From Leptodactylus fallax (taxonomy: Eukaryota > Chordata > Amphibia > Anura > Leptodactylidae), in NCBI GenBank assembly GCA_947044405.1, contig CAMRHE010000166.1, positions 3,597,501 to 3,661,500 of the forward strand: a DNA stretch of 64,000 bases. Direction: 5' to 3'. The position numbers and the translations under genes are program-made. The notes below the pieces were generated by a model that was given only the letters and a program-made list of their open reading frames with translations, did no database searches and was not told the origin of the DNA. Shown one piece after another: positions 1-11,825 of the stretch; within the stretch, counting starts at the first letter, position 1; each line of letters opens with the position of its first letter.

Positions 1-164
1 CCTGGAGCCTTTTTGGCACCAATGGAACATCTCTCCTTGAAGTTCTTGATGATGCGATAGATTGTTGACTGAGGTGCAGACTTTCTAGCTGCAATACTCT
101 TCCCAGTTAGGCCATTTTTGTGCAGTGCAATGATGACTGCACGTGTTTCTTTAGAGATAATCAT
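1..164 (-). CDS. Tc1 transposase, N-terminal fragment (partial at window edge)
   Basis: The start codon is at 164-162 on the - strand in good context (AACCATGA) and the frame is open to the window edge. It begins MIISKETRAVIIALHKNGLT, the first helix-turn-helix of the paired-like DNA-binding domain, and continues to KKAPG just before the GRPR-like motif. Compared with the other two family copies it has Ile for Val at residue 2, Ser for Ile in the RKxAPQS segment and Cys for Gly in KERGS. The catalytic domain is outside the window, so intactness cannot be judged. Confidence 0.85.
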   Translation of the reverse strand, partial: MIISKETRAVIIALHKNGLTGKSIAARKSAPQSTIYRIIKNFKERCSIGAKKAP

Positions 165-537
165 GGTTAACAGAAGAGAAACAATGATGGCAAGCACCAG
201 CCTCCTTTTAAAGTGTCCAGTGGTGTCATTCTTACTTAATCATGACAGATTGATCTCCAGCCCTGTCCTCATCAACACCCACACCTGTGTTAATGGAGCA
301 ATCACTGAAACGATGTTAGGTGGTCCTTTTAAGGCAGGGCTGCAATGATGTTGAAATGTGTTTTGGGGGATAAAGTTCATTTTCTAGGCAAATATTGACT
401 TTGCAAGTAATTGCTGTTAAGCTGATCACTCTTTATAACATTCTGGAGTATATGCAAATTGCCATTAGAAAAACTGAAGCAGTAGACTTTGTAAAAATTA
501 ATATTTGTATAATTCTCAAAACTTTTGGCCATGACTG
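1..537 (-). mobile_element. Tc1/mariner element (DD35E-type family), 5' part, cut by window start
   Basis: It is nearly identical to the full copies at 31063-32625 and 39080-40644. The terminal repeat CAGTCATGGCCAAAAGTTTT (reverse complement) ends at 537, followed by the TA target duplication at 538-539. The element reads on the - strand; its 3' half lies before base 1. It inserted next to the DIRS-like ORF1 fragment at 540-734. Confidence 0.93.
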
Positions 538-539
538 TA

Positions 540-734
540 GTCCTTTACCCAAGTAACAACCTCTCTTATAGAAGGTACTTCGGGCGGAGGTCCGCGACAC
601 TGGTGACAGCAAGTAAAATCATAGCCGTCAGGTAATGGCTTTTTGATATTGCATTCCAAACACGTTAGGTGTTCAAATTTAGAGGACTTTTTCCTCCTAA
701 GCCCATCGCCATTACGTGATGCAGAAGATGACAT
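540..734 (-). pseudogene. DIRS-like retroelement ORF1, N-terminal fragment
   Basis: Reading leftward from an ATG at 734-732, the product begins MSSSASRNGDGLRRKK and contains a four-cysteine ribbon, CLEC...CCHQC, with the phrase PLPDGYDF, followed by REVVTWVKDY. This cysteine ribbon plus LPDGYDF resembles the N terminus of ORF1 in frog DIRS-type (tyrosine recombinase) retroelements, as far as I recall. It is cut at 538-539 by the Tc1 copy, so only about 65 residues remain. The assignment rests on memory of the motif, not on a search. Confidence 0.55.
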
Positions 735-808
735 CTGCAACATCAAATAGCCATGTGACACTGAAAAATGGAAGATTGCCAAGCATCGCATAAAAAAACC
801 AAGGGGTA

Positions 809-847
<39 letters not shown>

Positions 848-1620
848 GGTCACTTGAAGAGAGGAAAAAAAAAGGTCAGAAAAAAAACACCCACCGCAAA
901 CCGCAGCAGAGGAGCTAGAAACCACTCACTCAACAAATAAAGGACTGCAGACCTTTTAAATGTAATCCAGCAGCGAGGGGAGGAAGCCAACATAGAAACC
1001 ATTTATACAGCACCAAAACAAGTCAAATGCCATAATGGAACATAGAGTAGCATAAGCCTAAGCCAGAGGCTCAAAATACAAGCAGCAAAAATCAATTCTA
1101 TATTTTGCCTTTAAATTTTCAATTTCCAAACTTACCTCACTTTTTCCAAGAAAACCGGAAGTAGGCCGCGGTGGTGCACAAAGGCTTCCTTCCCCCGGGA
1201 ACACGGGACCGGAGAAAAGTTCCGGCCGAGGAGGTTCCTTACTTCCGGGATCGCACTGCCTGCAGAGCGATGAGCCGGATAACGCTGCGCTGCGGGGCGA
1301 AGGACCGGAGGTTTTTTCTTTAGGAACGAGGTACCCCTTAAAGGTAAGCCAGGAGTAAATGAAACCCCTAGCAACGGGAGGTCACAAGAGACCTCCGTCC
1401 ACCTGTCCCACACAGGACAGAAAAAAAAACACAGTGGAGGGAGGTCTCTTGTGCCCTCTTATAGGGCTAGTAGGAGGCACCTTTTTGGTGCTAATTAAAG
1501 GTTCCACCTGTCCTAAACAACACACAGGGGCAGAGATACCCCATATTGTGCTGCTGTCGGATGTAAGGGGAATCAGTGTTTGCATTTGGGTCCATTAGTT
1601 TCAAGTCTCATCTTTTCTCA
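735..1620 (-). mobile_element. Probable 5' terminal region of the same DIRS-like element
   Basis: This stretch lies upstream of the ORF1 fragment on the - strand. It holds a pure poly-T run (811-842), a GC- and CpG-rich segment (1150-1300), and a 22-bp inverted repeat (1381-1402 and 1434-1455, 20 of 22 paired) around GTCACAAGAGACCTCCGTCC. Inverted terminal sequence is expected of DIRS elements. The outer boundary is a guess. Confidence 0.35.
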
Positions 1621-2324
1621 TAGGAATTAAACAAACAGACAGAGAATGTAAAATGTAAGAAAATGTCTCTTACAAACCTAGTCAAACCTGATGAAGGACT
1701 GGTAAGGCAGGTAATTTTACTACCCAGATTTGTGCAGCTCTTTTTTGTTAGCTGATCATATCCCTTGTTCTTTTTGCAACCTGCTGGAGAGACATAGAAA
1801 AAGACATGTTCACTTCCTGTTTTTTTGAAAGTTTCAAGGTTATACTGATTCAGTTTCGTCCTGGTTAGGAATGGATCTAGCAGGGATTTTGTGTAATGCT
1901 ATCATCTTTGGCACATTCGTTCTTTTACTGCTCAGTGTTATCCACATGTGTTTAAAAATCATAATTCCTTAGAAATCTTCCAATTTTAATAATCATTCTG
2001 AATTATTTCTATCTGAAGGTATGTGCACACATGAAGTATATCCTTTACATCAGGGACCTAATATTTATTATCAGTCCAAATGGCAGCACAGTGTCCTCCC
2101 AACAATCATCTGACACAAGCAGAAAGATATAAACATGGAAATAAGAAAAGGAATAGAACCTGCTCATCTCAACTATTTGTGCACAATTCAAGATGAACTG
2201 TACAATTACTTCATTATTTACAAATGTCTGTACCCCCAGGAATGCATATTTATCTCCCATCAAATACCCCTGACTTGATAGGTAAGAAAATGCTTCACGA
2301 ACTTCAGTAATGGGTAATTAACCC
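1621..2324. other. Intronic sequence, nothing recognised
   Basis: AT-rich unique-looking sequence with no convincing ORF, splice-flanked exon or repeat that I can name. Confidence 0.5.
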
Positions 2325-2850
2325 CTTAAATGTCAAATGGCATCTGCAATGTTACTCTCACATTCCACCTCCTGGTAGGTTACAGAACAGCCCTCATGCA
2401 AGTAGATTGCAGGAGTCTTTCCATTGCTATAGCAGCTGATGACTCCAAGGTCTGCCAGTGCTATGTTACTTTTCAGACCTGTAGCAGGGCTCAATAGCAA
2501 CACAATGATTTTACCATGGACTGCAATACTTTAGTAATCTAATGATTGCTGGTTTAAGTCCCCTGGTTGAGGTTAACAAAAAAATTAAACATTTTAAAAA
2601 GATTTTTTTTTTTTTTTTTAATAAAAAAAATACATACAAATATAAAAATTCAAATCATCCCCTTTCCCTCGGTCACATATATAAAAGTAAATAAACAAAA
2701 ATAAACATTAACACATTGGGTATCCCCACATGTGAAAATGTCAATGATATTAAAAAAAAAATCTATATATAGTAAATATACATAGATATTAAAATATTTG
2801 TTCCATTCTGTGAATTCCATTACAGGAAAATAAATGAAAGTGGTCAAATC
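2325..2850. repeat. Dispersed repeat family F1 (fragment)
   Basis: It starts TTAACCCCTTAAATG and contains the phrase CATTGGGTATCCCCACATG, related to the GTATTGCCATGTCAGTATAG phrase at 22585. It reads on past the nested TTAA element into 3376-3900. The family recurs at 17040, 22400 and inside 48816-49744. Confidence 0.5.
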
Positions 2851-2894
2851 GCTGTTTTTTTTTTTTTGGTTTTTTTTTGTTTGTTTTTTTGCTG

Positions 2895-3375
2895 TTAAAA
2901 GGGTTTTCCCATCTCCCTGTTTCAGCAGCTTTGCCTGCTGTCTCTTCTTCTCACTTCCTGTACCCCCGCCCCTCCCAGCTTGCTGAACAGGACAGTATGA
3001 AGTATCACAATACTTATTATGATTACCAGAAATCTAATATAAAAGCAGATCAAATAATATGCACATCTTTTAGAGAATGGAGTCAGTGTTATCTGTGTGT
3101 TGACATAGAAAGATAAGACACTCTCTGAGGCTTTAACAGCAAGCTGCAATTAGCTGAACTGCAGAGCTGTAGATAACTGAGAGCAGTGAGTGATGTCACT
3201 TGTCCTATCACATGGGTTGGCGGGCTATGGAAACGCTGTGTAAACAATGGGAGGAATAAGTTTACATAGCAGGAAAACAAGGCAGCATTTCTATAGCAAT
3301 ATATTTAGGAAAAGTCTTCAATTTACATAAGCTACCAGTATAGATAGGATCCTTGAGATGGGAATACCCCTTTAA
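2895..3375. mobile_element. TTAA-flanked MITE (piggyBac-type target site)
   Basis: TTAA at 2895-2898 and 3372-3375 encloses a 481-bp element. The ends pair: AAGGGTTTTCCCATCTC on the left, and AAGGGGTATTCCCATCTC when the right end is reverse-complemented. No transposase is present. It interrupts a copy of repeat family F1. Confidence 0.7.
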
Positions 3376-3900
3376 GCCATCCAAAAAAGGTTTTAATAAA
3401 AAGTCATAACATCAGACAAAATGGTAGCAATAAAAACTAAATCTTGTCCTGTAAAAAATGACACTTTACACAGCTTCGTACACTGAAATATACAGAAGAT
3501 ATGGGTGCCACAGTATGACCAAAGAAATTTGTGTTATTTTTTAAATTTGTTTGTTATTACCACATGACAAAAATGACATAGTCAGTATTACCGTGATGTT
3601 ACTGACCCATAGACTATAGGTAATGTGCCATTTTCACTGAACAGTGAAGACCATAAAAAGTAATACCCGAAAGAAAATAGGTTATCTGCACTTTTTCCAA
3701 TTTACCACATTATGATTTTCTTTCCTTCTTGGATGTCTTTTACAGAATATTAATTGTTGCCGTTAGAAAGTACAATGTTTTCCTCCAAAAATAAGCCTTT
3801 ATACAACTATGTGAATGGAAAAATAAAAAAACATATGGTTTTTTTGAAGGCAGGAAGCAAAAGGCAAAAATACAAAAACTAAAAAATTTCTTGGTCATGA
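3376..3900. repeat. Dispersed repeat family F1 (continuation)
   Basis: It shares phrases such as ATGGTAGCAATAAAAACTA and CTTGTCCTGTAAAAAATGAC with the copies at 17130 and 22750-23120. No coding potential. Confidence 0.45.
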
Positions 3901-4140
3901 TTCAGTTAAACTGGAAACATCAATATAAAGGTAGTGAGTGAAGAAGACAACTGGTGTATGTATATCTAAAGCAAAATTAACTTATAAGGAGAGTTTCGTT
4001 TTGTAGATAGGGGACCCAAAGGGAACCTGACAGGTCTTTATGGACTGGGGTTTAGTGTCCCAAATCCTTTTTGTTGGTTGGCTTTAGAACAGGGCAATTT
4101 GAGACACTAAAACACAAGTCCATAAAGACCCGTGGCTTGT

Positions 4141-5118
4141 TTAACCCTGCTGTTCTGTTCGGTCAAAAATGACCGAATTTGAAATTTGATATTTTTTAAA
4201 ATATTCATTATGCGGTTCTGAAACTTGTGGTTCATTGACTTTTCCTCATTTGAGGGGTTCTTACTAATAGCAGTTTTTATTTATTTATTTTTTGTTTACT
4301 TTTTGCTGCACGTCTTTTTTTACACTTGTACTGTTCGGTCAAAAATGACTGATAGCCTTTTATACTAATCTCCAGCCATTTTTTAAAAAAAATAAAGGAG
4401 TTATAATCTCATTTTGGTCTACATAGTTCAGTTTTTGCAACAGCAAAAGTTCAAACGCTGTAAACGCTCAGGTATACATAGGAAAAAACCCTGGAGAAAG
4501 AGCTGAAAAAAAATCAAGGTATGCGAGTACTTTTGGATTTGACACATGGACTCAAAGGACGAAATGTTACATGTGACGATTTTTTCACATCACACCAACT
4601 GGGGCAGATGTTGCTGAAAAAAAAAAATGACCATGCTGGGTACTGTTAGAAAAAATAAGCCAGAACTGCCGCAAGGTATCCTCAGTAAGAGAGATGTTTT
4701 ATAGTTCTACATTTTATTTTACTGAGGATACAACAGTAGTTTTATATAGAAAAAACTAGACTTTTTATTTTTTATTTTTTTTTTTTTGAAAAAAATATAT
4801 TTACATACAGTTTGATGTTATTAGTTATAGTTTACAGTGTTATAAAGATTTTTTTTTTTTGTGCAAATGTGCAATATGCATGAATAATGCAATAAGGCGA
4901 TGTAACATTTTTTTGACACAAAAAAAATTAAAATTTAAGTTTTTGATTTCATTTTTCATTTGTTTATGAACAACCATGTTCACATACAGTATAATAATGC
5001 AAAAGAAATTCAAATAAAACACTTAAATTAGTTAAAAATCCAGACTTTAATAGGCCCGGTCAAAAATGACCGGAATGTTATATGTGTATAGTAGAACCGA
5101 ACAGATCAGCAGGGTTAA
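4141..5118 (+). mobile_element. piggyBac-like element, decayed
   Basis: TTAA target duplications lie at 4141-4144 and 5115-5118. The terminal repeats are TTAACCCTGCTGTTCTGTTC and TTAACCCTGCTGATCTGTTC. Subterminal CGGTCAAAAATGACCG palindromes occur near both ends (about 4160 and 5058), with a degenerate third at about 4335. A transposase remnant sits in the middle. The total length of 978 bp is far shorter than an autonomous element. Confidence 0.85.
4521..4704 (+). pseudogene. piggyBac-type transposase remnant
   Basis: Translation from 4521 gives DLTHGLKGRNVTCDDFFTSH, then, after a frameshift in the A-run at about 4617-4627, GTVRKNKPELP and a stop at 4702-4704. The GRNVTCDNFFTS and GTxRKNRxELP phrases are typical of the catalytic core region of PGBD/piggyBac transposases. 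Only about 60 residues of the roughly 550 expected remain, so this copy cannot be active. The match is from family motifs I remember. Confidence 0.75.
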
Positions 5119-5151
5119 TGTCCCAAATCAACCTGTCGGGTTCTCTTTAAG

Positions 5152-5924
5152 CAGTAATTCTGGTTGACTCGGCTAATTAAGCCGCATTATTGTATTTATG
5201 CAAGTTGGGTAAGTAGAGACCCCCTTAGTCTTGTTTGATGAAAAGTAAGTTTAGTGTTCTGTTTTTTTTTTTGTTTTTTTGTTTTTTTTTTGTTTTCAAA
5301 TAAAATTTTACCTTTGTTTTTCAAGTGAGATATCCTTCATCATTATTGGAACTGGAAGGCTACCTAATAGGTACAATAGCCTATGAGGTAGAACCAGTTT
5401 AATCATAATAACTTTACCCAACCCAGATAAGGTATGGGTGTCCCAGGTTTATTATACTATAGCTCCCCCAAGTGTTTCTCTTTTGAAAGAACAGTCAATA
5501 CTTTTGACCCATATCCTTCTGCCATGTGTCTTTGTATGATATGGATGTCTTTTACTGATAAGCTTATTTGTAGAATAGCAGTCCAATTGTGTGGACTAAT
5601 GACATACCAATTATAATGGAACTTAAACATTGGAAAAATGGCTAGTTGAATGAAGATTTTTTTTTTTTCCATTTGCTGTTTATTTAAATCCTTTCCATCC
5701 TGAGATACTTATTTGTTACATTACTGTGCACTAATGATGTCAGAAAAATAATAAATAAAATCATATTATGAGACATTTAGAAATATAAAAATAGACTTTA
5801 TGAACCTAACAGATGACAATAACAATGAAAAACTTTGTTAGGAGTCATACTGTATCAGTAAAAACAGTGAACATGGAGCTTTTACAATATACAGATAAAT
5901 AATGTTTACAGGAGGAGCCCCTCC
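5152..5924. other. Intronic sequence, nothing recognised
   Basis: Contains T-rich low-complexity DNA (about 5262-5295) but no gene or named repeat that I can support. Confidence 0.5.
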
Positions 5925-6640
5925 CTGCCTTCCGAATGCAATAACTTTATTTTTCAGTTCACAGACATGTATGAGGGCTTATTTTTTGTGTAATGAAATG
6001 TACTTGTTAATTGTAGCATTTAATATTCCATACAATGTTCTGGAAAGCTGGAAAAAAATTAGAATGGTTTGGAATTAGGAAAAAACAACTGCATTTGCAC
6101 CATTTTCTTATGGGTTTTGAATTTACCGAGTTCACTATGCAGCAAAAATGACATGCTTCCTATATTCTGTGGTTCAATATGATCATGAAGATACCAAATG
6201 TGCTTAGTTTTTCTTATTTTTTAATACCTTTACAAAAATCCAAAACTTTGAAAAATAAAATTCTTTACGTCACCATCTTTGGATTTCTGGTACCTTTTTT
6301 TACATTTCCATGTATGGACCTGTGTAAAAGCAAGTTGTATTTTTTATTTATACTAATTTGGTGATTGTCTGATGTTTTGATCGCTTTTTATTTCAAGTTA
6401 TTTGGGAGGTAAAACCGCAAAAAAAACCCACCTCAGTTTGGCTATTTTGATTTTTTTGGCTCACTATGGCGTTACCCTATGGGATAAAAATTTTACATTT
6501 ATAGTTTGTGCATTTTTGGATGCAGGTATGCCAAATGTGGTGTTTGTTTTTGATCATGGGCATTGCCACCAGGTCTCAGCTATGCAAAACAGCAGAGATC
6601 CAGTGATTACGACACTCTCTTAGCTCCTGAGTGGGCGCCA
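5925..6640 (+). repeat. Dispersed repeat family F2
   Basis: It shares an ordered set of phrases with copies at 50685, 51525 and 61685: TGAGGGCTTATTTTTTGTGT, ATTTAATATTCCATACA, GTTCACTATGCAGCAAAAATG and TGATCATGAAGATACCAAAT. It is non-coding; short ORFs in it are not conserved among copies. Confidence 0.65.
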
Positions 6641-6967
6641 TGTATAAAATCCTGACTTCCTACTTGCATATACAGTGGAGACCAGGAAGGAGTTAAAGTG
6701 ACCAGATAATGTCCTATAACATCATAACCTCATACACTTTTCACACTGCCCAAATAACATTGTACACTGGTAGCATGCATAAATGCTCACATAGCTGTAA
6801 TAAAGGTATTTTATTTACAATGATTTAAAAATAAAAGACAGAAAAAAGGGAAAATACAAAATGAAAGCTGTGCAGTGATCGGTTAGTATAGGCAACAAAA
6901 TCAGTTTTTATTTTAGATATGATAACAAATCTGCCCCATTCACATCACCTCCACCATTACTATTTTA

Positions 6968-7330
6968 GGCTAAGGCCCCACGTGGCGTCCCGCAGCAAAA
7001 AAGCACTGTGGGAGAAACCGCAGCAGGACCGCATCGCAGTTCTTCCCGCAGCGCTTTAGACAGAGGTTTCATCTGCAGACTTTCTGTTTCAATTATACCT
7101 ATGGGGAAACCACCGACGTTTCCGTAGGTATAATTGACATGCTTCGATTTCCAAAACTGGGCCGGTTTTGGATATCTCCACGTGTCCGCAGCGTGGTTTT
7201 TTCCGCAAAGTGGGCATGGGATCCACTAGAATCCCATACACTTTGCTCTGACTGTAAAATGCCACGATTTTTTCTGCGGCATTTACGCCGTGGGCGAATC
7301 GCGGTTGTTACGCCGCTTGGGGCCCTGGCC
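6968..7330. mobile_element. Harbinger-type MITE, family H1 copy a
   Basis: TTA duplications at 6965-6967 and 7331-7333 flank 363 bp that begin GGCTAAGGCCCCACGTGGCG and end CGCTTGGGGCCCTGGCC. A 3-bp TWA duplication with GGC-starting inverted ends is the PIF/Harbinger signature. Confidence 0.8.
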
Positions 7331-7333
7331 TTA

Positions 7334-8854
7334 ATGCTGCCTGGTTTATCAGTGGTCTCTTAGCCCCTTTTGACACAAAAGAAATGACTACTCAGTAAAT
7401 TATTGGTTGCAGGGGTGGCTAGGAAGCAGGACCCAGTGGCAGAGACCGGCAAGGGACGTGGATAGAGTAGAAACAGAGACTGGTGAGGTGACTTAACTCT
7501 TTTTTTTTTTTTTTTTAAATGCCATTCTGAGCTTCTATTCTAAGTGCACAGAAAGTACAATATACTGTCTAAATAACTATGTACTGCTAAGAAAAACAAT
7601 ATATGAATAAAGATTGTATAAGGCATAAAAAAGTACTCACCGCAGGACTGTCAAAGCGGTAGACAACTATGCATAGTAGCTTATGTTCATTTTAACTGGA
7701 TTTTCATTTTACTATAAAGCAGGGTCGCCTAACTTTTCCATAGCCCTGAATGGTAAATCTGCCAAATGATATAGTAAAACTTTGCCCCCATGGGAGCTCT
7801 GGATGTTTTAAAGACAACTTGTCACAAGACAAGACTAAGACAAGACTACTGGCTAACGGGGGTTTAATATAAAACTGCTCCAGTATCAGTAAAAAGGCGA
7901 CTGTAAAGCTATGCAGCCAGTTCCAGTTGCGTAAGCACATGACAGTATAAGAAAGAAATGTGGGTAAAGTGGAAATCCTTGTTAAATCAATTGTAAATAT
8001 CTCTGTAAACTGTAACAGATATTATTAATCTGATTCCAAGCCTTGTAGAGTTCTCAATGAAGCGTTCATCCTTCAGTGCAAAAGTAAGAATCATTGCTTG
8101 AAATTATGAACTGCAGAGGAGGCATTGCATGGATGGCTGCTTTCAGATTAGTTGATCTAAACCCACCCGCCTCCATCCATGTAGCTACAAAGAATATTCT
8201 CTGTGTCGGCTTCATCACAAAGATGCAATTATTGACCTGTGGCCATTATTTTTATGGCTTTGTTTGTTTTTTTAATTAAGGCTTGAAGGAGATTATATTC
8301 CTGTCTAGATAACACTCACCACCTGGCTTACTGCCCACTTATATCTGATTGTCTGCATTTTGTTACAGCGCTGCTATGAATATTGGTAATGTACTTGTTG
8401 TTTTGAAGACAAGCAGCTGAATTTACTAAGTGTATAAATCTGTTTAGCAGAATAGACTATAAAATCTTGTCTCACCTGGCTGTGCTGGAAAGGATACAGC
8501 TCCTAGCCATTTGATACTGAACACTTCTATAAAATTCTTTCTCTCTAAAGGCACTTTAGCAGCAATGTCTAAACAATATGCAATTCTTTACATTCTAGAG
8601 ACGTAGCTGGTGGCTAGATTGTAGCCTCTGTACCTTCTATAGACAAGCTTTAAGGAATTGCAGCACTTGGCTTATTCACACATAAAAATTATACCTCCAT
8701 GTCCATAAACTCTAAAACTCAGGCTGTACATTTGCAGTAGGACTAGTTTCATCTGTTTAATGCTGCCCTAACTAGTGTGAAACCCTATTTGTGTATAGGG
8801 AGAAACTTATCAATGAAGCTTGGGGAGGAGAGATGCTTCTCCCTATGTACAGCT
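7334..8854. other. Intronic sequence, nothing recognised
   Basis: No convincing ORF or repeat structure. A T-run lies at about 7499-7516. This is one of the larger stretches without evident element boundaries. Confidence 0.5.
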
Positions 8855-9476
8855 CAGAGGCGTAACTCAAGGCTCATGGGCCCTGGTGCAAAAGCTGTGT
8901 GATACCCCTCCAAAACATTTCATCATTTACATCATAATAACATAATTTACATTTCCCTTTCCTTCTCTGTCTGGGTCTCGACCACCATGAACACTTATTC
9001 ACAGCATGTCTGTGAACATAAGCTTCCCATAAGTGACCCCCCACATAGCGAACATAAGCTTCCCATAAGTGCCCTCCCACATTGTGAACACAAGCTTCCC
9101 ATAAGTGGCCCCTCCACATAGTAATAATTCCCATCCCATGTCATGTCCCCCACATAGTAATCATTCCCTTTTTGCGCCACAGCCTCCCCCGCAAAATCCC
9201 TCCTTAGCTATATGCCACTGACCAACTGCTGATTTTGCCACTACAGGGTTAATTTTCTCCCTTCTCAGAGTGGAAAGCAGCATATCATAAATCTTCGTCA
9301 CATGTCTCAGTCAGTGCACCAAAAGGGAGCGATAAATAAATTACGATACTCAGACTGTCAGAAATCAGAAAGGAGATTAAAAAAAGTTTAATCTGTTCTA
9401 ATGTGTTGAGGGTGGCCTGTGGGCCCTTTGGCTTCTAGGCCCGGTTGCAGCAGCAACCTCTATAGTTACACCAGTG
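8855..9476. mobile_element. hAT-type non-autonomous element with internal tandem repeat
   Basis: The ends are CAGAGGCGTAACT and, reverse-complemented, CACTGGTGTAACTA, close to those of the 14513-15947 element. The flanking 8-mers GTACAGCT and GCCCAGTT match at 5 of 8 positions, an eroded target duplication. It carries three tandem 36-bp units. Confidence 0.6.
9016..9123. repeat. 36-bp tandem repeat, 3 copies
   Basis: Units begin ACATAAGCTTCCCATAAGTG and vary at a few bases. Because 36 is a multiple of 3, the array stays open in several frames and gives repetitive but meaningless ORFs. Confidence 0.85.
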
Positions 9477-10734
9477 GCCCAGTTCTTTTTAAAACTATGG
9501 AGAATATTTGTTAAGACAGATCCTGATATGCCCTGTACCATCATAGGATGTTCTTAATCTATGGCAAGGCACCTGCATTCTCCAACAGTCTAGAGCAAAA
9601 CCTGTTCCAGACCGTACCTGGCATAGATTTTACTAATCATTTATGCAAAAAAAATTGGTGTAAATGACTATGAGCCAGACCTGAAGATCCTGGCCACTCT
9701 ACACTACCACCATGCCTACTTTTCAGAAAGTGAAAAAATGCCCCGGTTTATGATTTTTTTTTATTTTTTTTAATGCCATGTCTGCTAATCTTCTTTTTTT
9801 TTTTTTTTTTTTTTTTTCTGAGAGACTGCAGGATTTCAGAGAAAACATAGGAGTTGATGATTTATCATGACTTGTGTACCAGAAAACTGGTTTGCATCAT
9901 GAAAATGTCACGATTTGTGAAGTAAGTCAGAAATTTTTCACACAAAAAAGATTTATCATCATTTAGGCCAGTTTTCTGGTTTAAATGTTGCCAGAAATTT
10001 TCTTCCAACAAGTTGCTGGTATGGATTTCTGTTTAGGTGCTCAGACCCCGGAGGATACTCCTAATTTATGATAAACCGTGTACCTTGTCATAAATTACAT
10101 GCAAACTCTGGTGGGAGAGGAATTATCAAGATTGGCGTTCAGCCCCCTAGTTCTTTGAGGTTGCTTGTAATTGTTTCATGCTGTTTGTGGTTACATCTGA
10201 AACCCCACCCACAGTGATTTTTCTGCGGATGGTGGCATTGAACCAGCATTATGAACAAGGGGAGGGGAGAGGAACACATGAGGCATCCTCTTAGGTGGTA
10301 CTGTTTGCAGTATGGTGGGTTAAAATGGAGCTGACAGGTTCCCTCACATTAATCTTAAATTCTGTCGCCTTGGGTCCAATTACAGCTCCATGAGCTTCTA
10401 TGGTTTTAGTTATATGCAGACTTTTGGGATACATTCAGCCTAGAGAACTGATTGTGAAATATTTTCTTTGTATATGTTGCTCAGTAAACATGGGTGATGT
10501 CTTACATGCAAACAGCCAAGAGCAAATTATTTCAACAATCTTTCAGTTAATAACTTGCATAAGTGTAGCGTTATGTGACTTATATACCTAGATTTAGTGG
10601 CCAGTTTCTTTACATACGACCAGTAGGATATTTTATGTATGGCAGTTATTCTGCAGCTATTACTGATAGCTAAATATTGGGGTTATATAAATAGGCAAAA
10701 GTGTTCAGCATCTACTAATGTGTTCAGTAGAAGG
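9477..10734. other. Intronic sequence, nothing recognised
   Basis: Contains a T-run at about 9791-9819 and a short GCTGACAGGTTCCCTC phrase (10330) that looks like one end of a frog TIR repeat. No gene was found. Confidence 0.45.
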
Positions 10735-10930
10735 TTTGCAATGTTTTTGTGTCACTGCATTCCAAGACCCATAAAAGTTTTATTTTTCCTTTGGAGCTGT
10801 TTTAGGGCTTGTTTTTCTTCAGGATGACTTGTAGTTTCCATTGGTACCATTTTGAGTGCATACAACTTTCTGATCACCTTTTATTCAGTTTTTTTGGGGA
10901 GGTAGGATAAACAAAAAGTATTTCTGTTTT
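10735..10930 (+). repeat. Dispersed repeat family F2 (3' fragment)
   Basis: The phrases ACTTGTAGTTTCCATTGGTACC and CTGATCACCTTTTATTCAGT (shortened here) match the segment at 52000-52080 of the 51525 copy. Confidence 0.45.
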
Positions 10931-11039
10931 TTTTTTTTTTTGTTTTTTTTTTAAAGCATTAATTACCGCGCAGGATTAAAACCAGCATAGTTTTATAATA
11001 CGAGACATTACAGTTGCAACAATGACCATTCCTTTTTGT

Positions 11040-11090
11040 CTCTCTATCTATATCTATATCTATCTATATATATATCTATATATCTATATA

Positions 11091-11125
<35 letters not shown>
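11040..11125. repeat. TATC/TA microsatellite
   Basis: Alternating TATC and TA units grade into pure (TA)n. It is followed by T-rich DNA and, at about 11182-11232, three near-copies of ATTAATATCTT. Confidence 0.9.
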
Positions 11126-11129
<4 letters not shown>

Positions 11130-11348
11130 ATTTTTTTTATTTTTTTTTTGCACAGTAAAGCATTTTTTTTATGGATTTTTTTAATTAATATCTTAAACAT
11201 TAATATCTTTTATTAATATCTTAAACATTTCACTTAACTTTTGGTACATTTGATATTTAATCCCACTAGTAGACTTGACCAAGCAGTCACTTGATTGCTA
11301 ATATAAAACCTTTTTTATATTTTTAATACTTTTGTATTATACCTCCAT

Positions 11349-11665
11349 TTGTCAGTGTAAGCCTACATTCACACAACAGAAGTTGAAATTTTTCATAGCC
11401 ATTTGGTACCCGAGGGGTGGCCATTTTAACGGATCCCTCATACTTTACATTTTTTCTTGGATCCATTATACATTTCTTTTGCAGTCTGCTTTCCTGTTAT
11501 GCAAAAAAATAGAGAGATGTAGACTACTTTTTTTTATAATATTGAAGTCTATGTAAATTGGAAGCACTTTCAAAGGCGTTTTTTTTTTTTCTCATATGTT
11601 TTTTTTTTTTTTTTACATGGTTGCATGATCAGTATAGTAAAAACGTGATGTGAACATAGCCTCAA
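11349..11665. repeat. Possible MITE (AAGCCTACATTCACAC ends)
   Basis: It begins GTAAGCCTACATTCACAC and ends GTGATGTGAACATAGCCTCA, which pair loosely as inverted ends (AGCCTACATTCACA against AGGCTATGTTCACA). T-runs dominate the middle. Confidence 0.4.
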
Positions 11666-11825
11666 GCTCACATGTATCTTTTTTTTTTTTTTTTTTTTGA
11701 ACACACCTGGGGGCCTTTATTATGCCCCTGGATACCAAGGACAACTTTTGGCAACCTTTAAATATTTGCATTTTATACAACTGAGGAATAAGATTATTTA
11801 GCAAATTATGAGGTTACTGATCTCT

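Larger units (their letters stand above)
4017..5151. repeat. Outer TIR repeat interrupted by piggyBac-like element
   Basis: The ends AAAGGGAACCTGACAGGT and, reverse-complemented, AAAGAGAACCCGACAGGT form terminal inverted repeats. When the 4141-5118 insertion is removed, GTGGCTTGT-TTAA-TGTCCCAAATC reads through, so this is the older host element. Confidence 0.6.

Noticed and set aside
1150..1330. CpG island promoter of a host gene
   Set aside because: The GC-rich stretch is adjacent to and upstream of a DIRS-like ORF1 on the - strand and fits element terminal sequence better; no host exon follows.
8874..9180. Repetitive frame with WEAYV repeats
   Set aside because: It is a product of the 36-bp tandem repeat inside a hAT-type element.
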